Assembly: GCF_900104225.1 (NCBI RefSeq) | Contig: NZ_FNJK01000002.1 | Span: 310,001-374,000 of the forward strand | Direction: 5' to 3' | Length of the DNA: 64,000 nucleotides | Source of the DNA: Streptococcus equinus | GTDB taxonomy: Bacteria > Bacillota > Bacilli > Lactobacillales > Streptococcaceae | Part shown: positions 63,823 through 64,000 of the stretch, in pieces | How positions within the stretch are numbered: the first letter of the stretch is position 1 | Layout of the letters: the number at the start of each line of letters is the position of its first letter | Made by a program: the position numbers and the translations under genes | Notes under the pieces: generated by a model | The model's input: only the letters and a program-made list of their open reading frames with translations | Told to the model about the DNA's origin: nothing | Database searches by the model: none

Positions 63823-64000
63823 ATGAGCAAAAAAGATAAAAAAATCGAAATTCAACTTGCTGACGCCAAAGTTACCATCAATAACGCTAATGTCGATGGT
63901 TATAATTTGACTGCTGGAAAAAAAGTTATCGGTGAAATTGCTGAGCTTGATAACAAATTTGCTGTTGTCAAAAACGGAGAAGTGGAAGCACTTTTCAAAA
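63823..64000 (+). CDS. DUF2969-family protein, 3'-truncated by the window edge
   Basis: The first 59 codons are open to the end of the window. The N-terminus MSKKDKKIEIQLADAKVTIN, continuing with NVDGYNLTAGKKVIGEIAEL, matches the small DUF2969 protein that follows ilvE in many streptococci. It starts at ATG 63823 behind GAGGTGG. The protein is cytoplasmic and its function is unknown. The 3' end lies outside. Confidence 0.8.
   Translation, partial: MSKKDKKIEIQLADAKVTINNANVDGYNLTAGKKVIGEIAELDNKFAVVKNGEVEALFK

Overview
The window is low-GC Firmicute chromosome. Gene content and order (uvrC, pepV, mnmE, deoB/punA/deoD, cpsY facing a capsule-type locus, PyrR-controlled pyr genes, plsY facing parE/parC, ilvE followed by a DUF2969 gene) point to Streptococcus, most likely the S. 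bovis/equinus complex. The genus is well supported; the species is inference. No rRNA, tRNA, CRISPR array or prophage was seen.

Layout. 1-16 kb is housekeeping: the 3' part of uvrC, an ACT-domain gene, a ketopantoate-reductase-like gene, a polytopic membrane protein, nitroreductase, pepV, a uracil-DNA-glycosylase-like gene, mnmE on the minus strand, then a pentose/nucleoside salvage run (rpiA, deoB, punA, a glutamine amidotransferase, a ClC channel, deoD) ending in a 256-aa protein with a HEPN-type RNase motif. At 16.2 kb lies a truncated RelB/DinJ-like antitoxin gene broken by a perfect 21-bp fold-back.

17.4-44.8 kb is an unusual double polysaccharide locus. The LysR gene cpsY is divergent from cluster 1 (17.7-28.9 kb): a relic leader ORF, wchA, wzx, glf, a gpsA-tagD fusion, two licD-family genes, a galactofuranosyltransferase-like gene, wzy and a Stealth phosphotransferase. 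Cluster 2 (29.2-44.8 kb) has its own promoter and begins with cpsABCD, then second copies of wchA, wzx and glf, a DUF4422 transferase, a second wzy, three GT4 transferases, a second Stealth gene and a second galactofuranosyltransferase-like gene. The two clusters look like two Wzx/Wzy assembly lines sharing one CpsABCD system; cluster 1 is wired for CDP-glycerol production and glycerol-phosphate decoration (inference). A decayed ISL3-family element at 44.9-46.3 kb separates the locus from rmlD.

46.5-64 kb holds rmlD, a mazEF-like toxin-antitoxin pair with a palindromic operator, a large protein with an acidic linker, two PyrR-attenuated pyr units (pyrK-pyrDb and pyrF-pyrE), a YbhB-like gene, ung, pyrC, plsY, parE, an uncharacterised ORF between parE and parC, parC, ilvE and the start of a DUF2969 gene.

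The strongest candidates for something undescribed are: (1) two diverged copies of a structured intergenic element, at 7763-7899 and on the opposite strand within 50009-50252, which keep the same architecture (closing GATACTT stem, TGCC/GGCA hairpin, GGAATTCC, two 8-bp hairpins around a TCCC linker) while the stem sequences change on both sides; (2) the GpsA-TagD fusion beside two LicD-family genes; (3) the duplicated polysaccharide modules.
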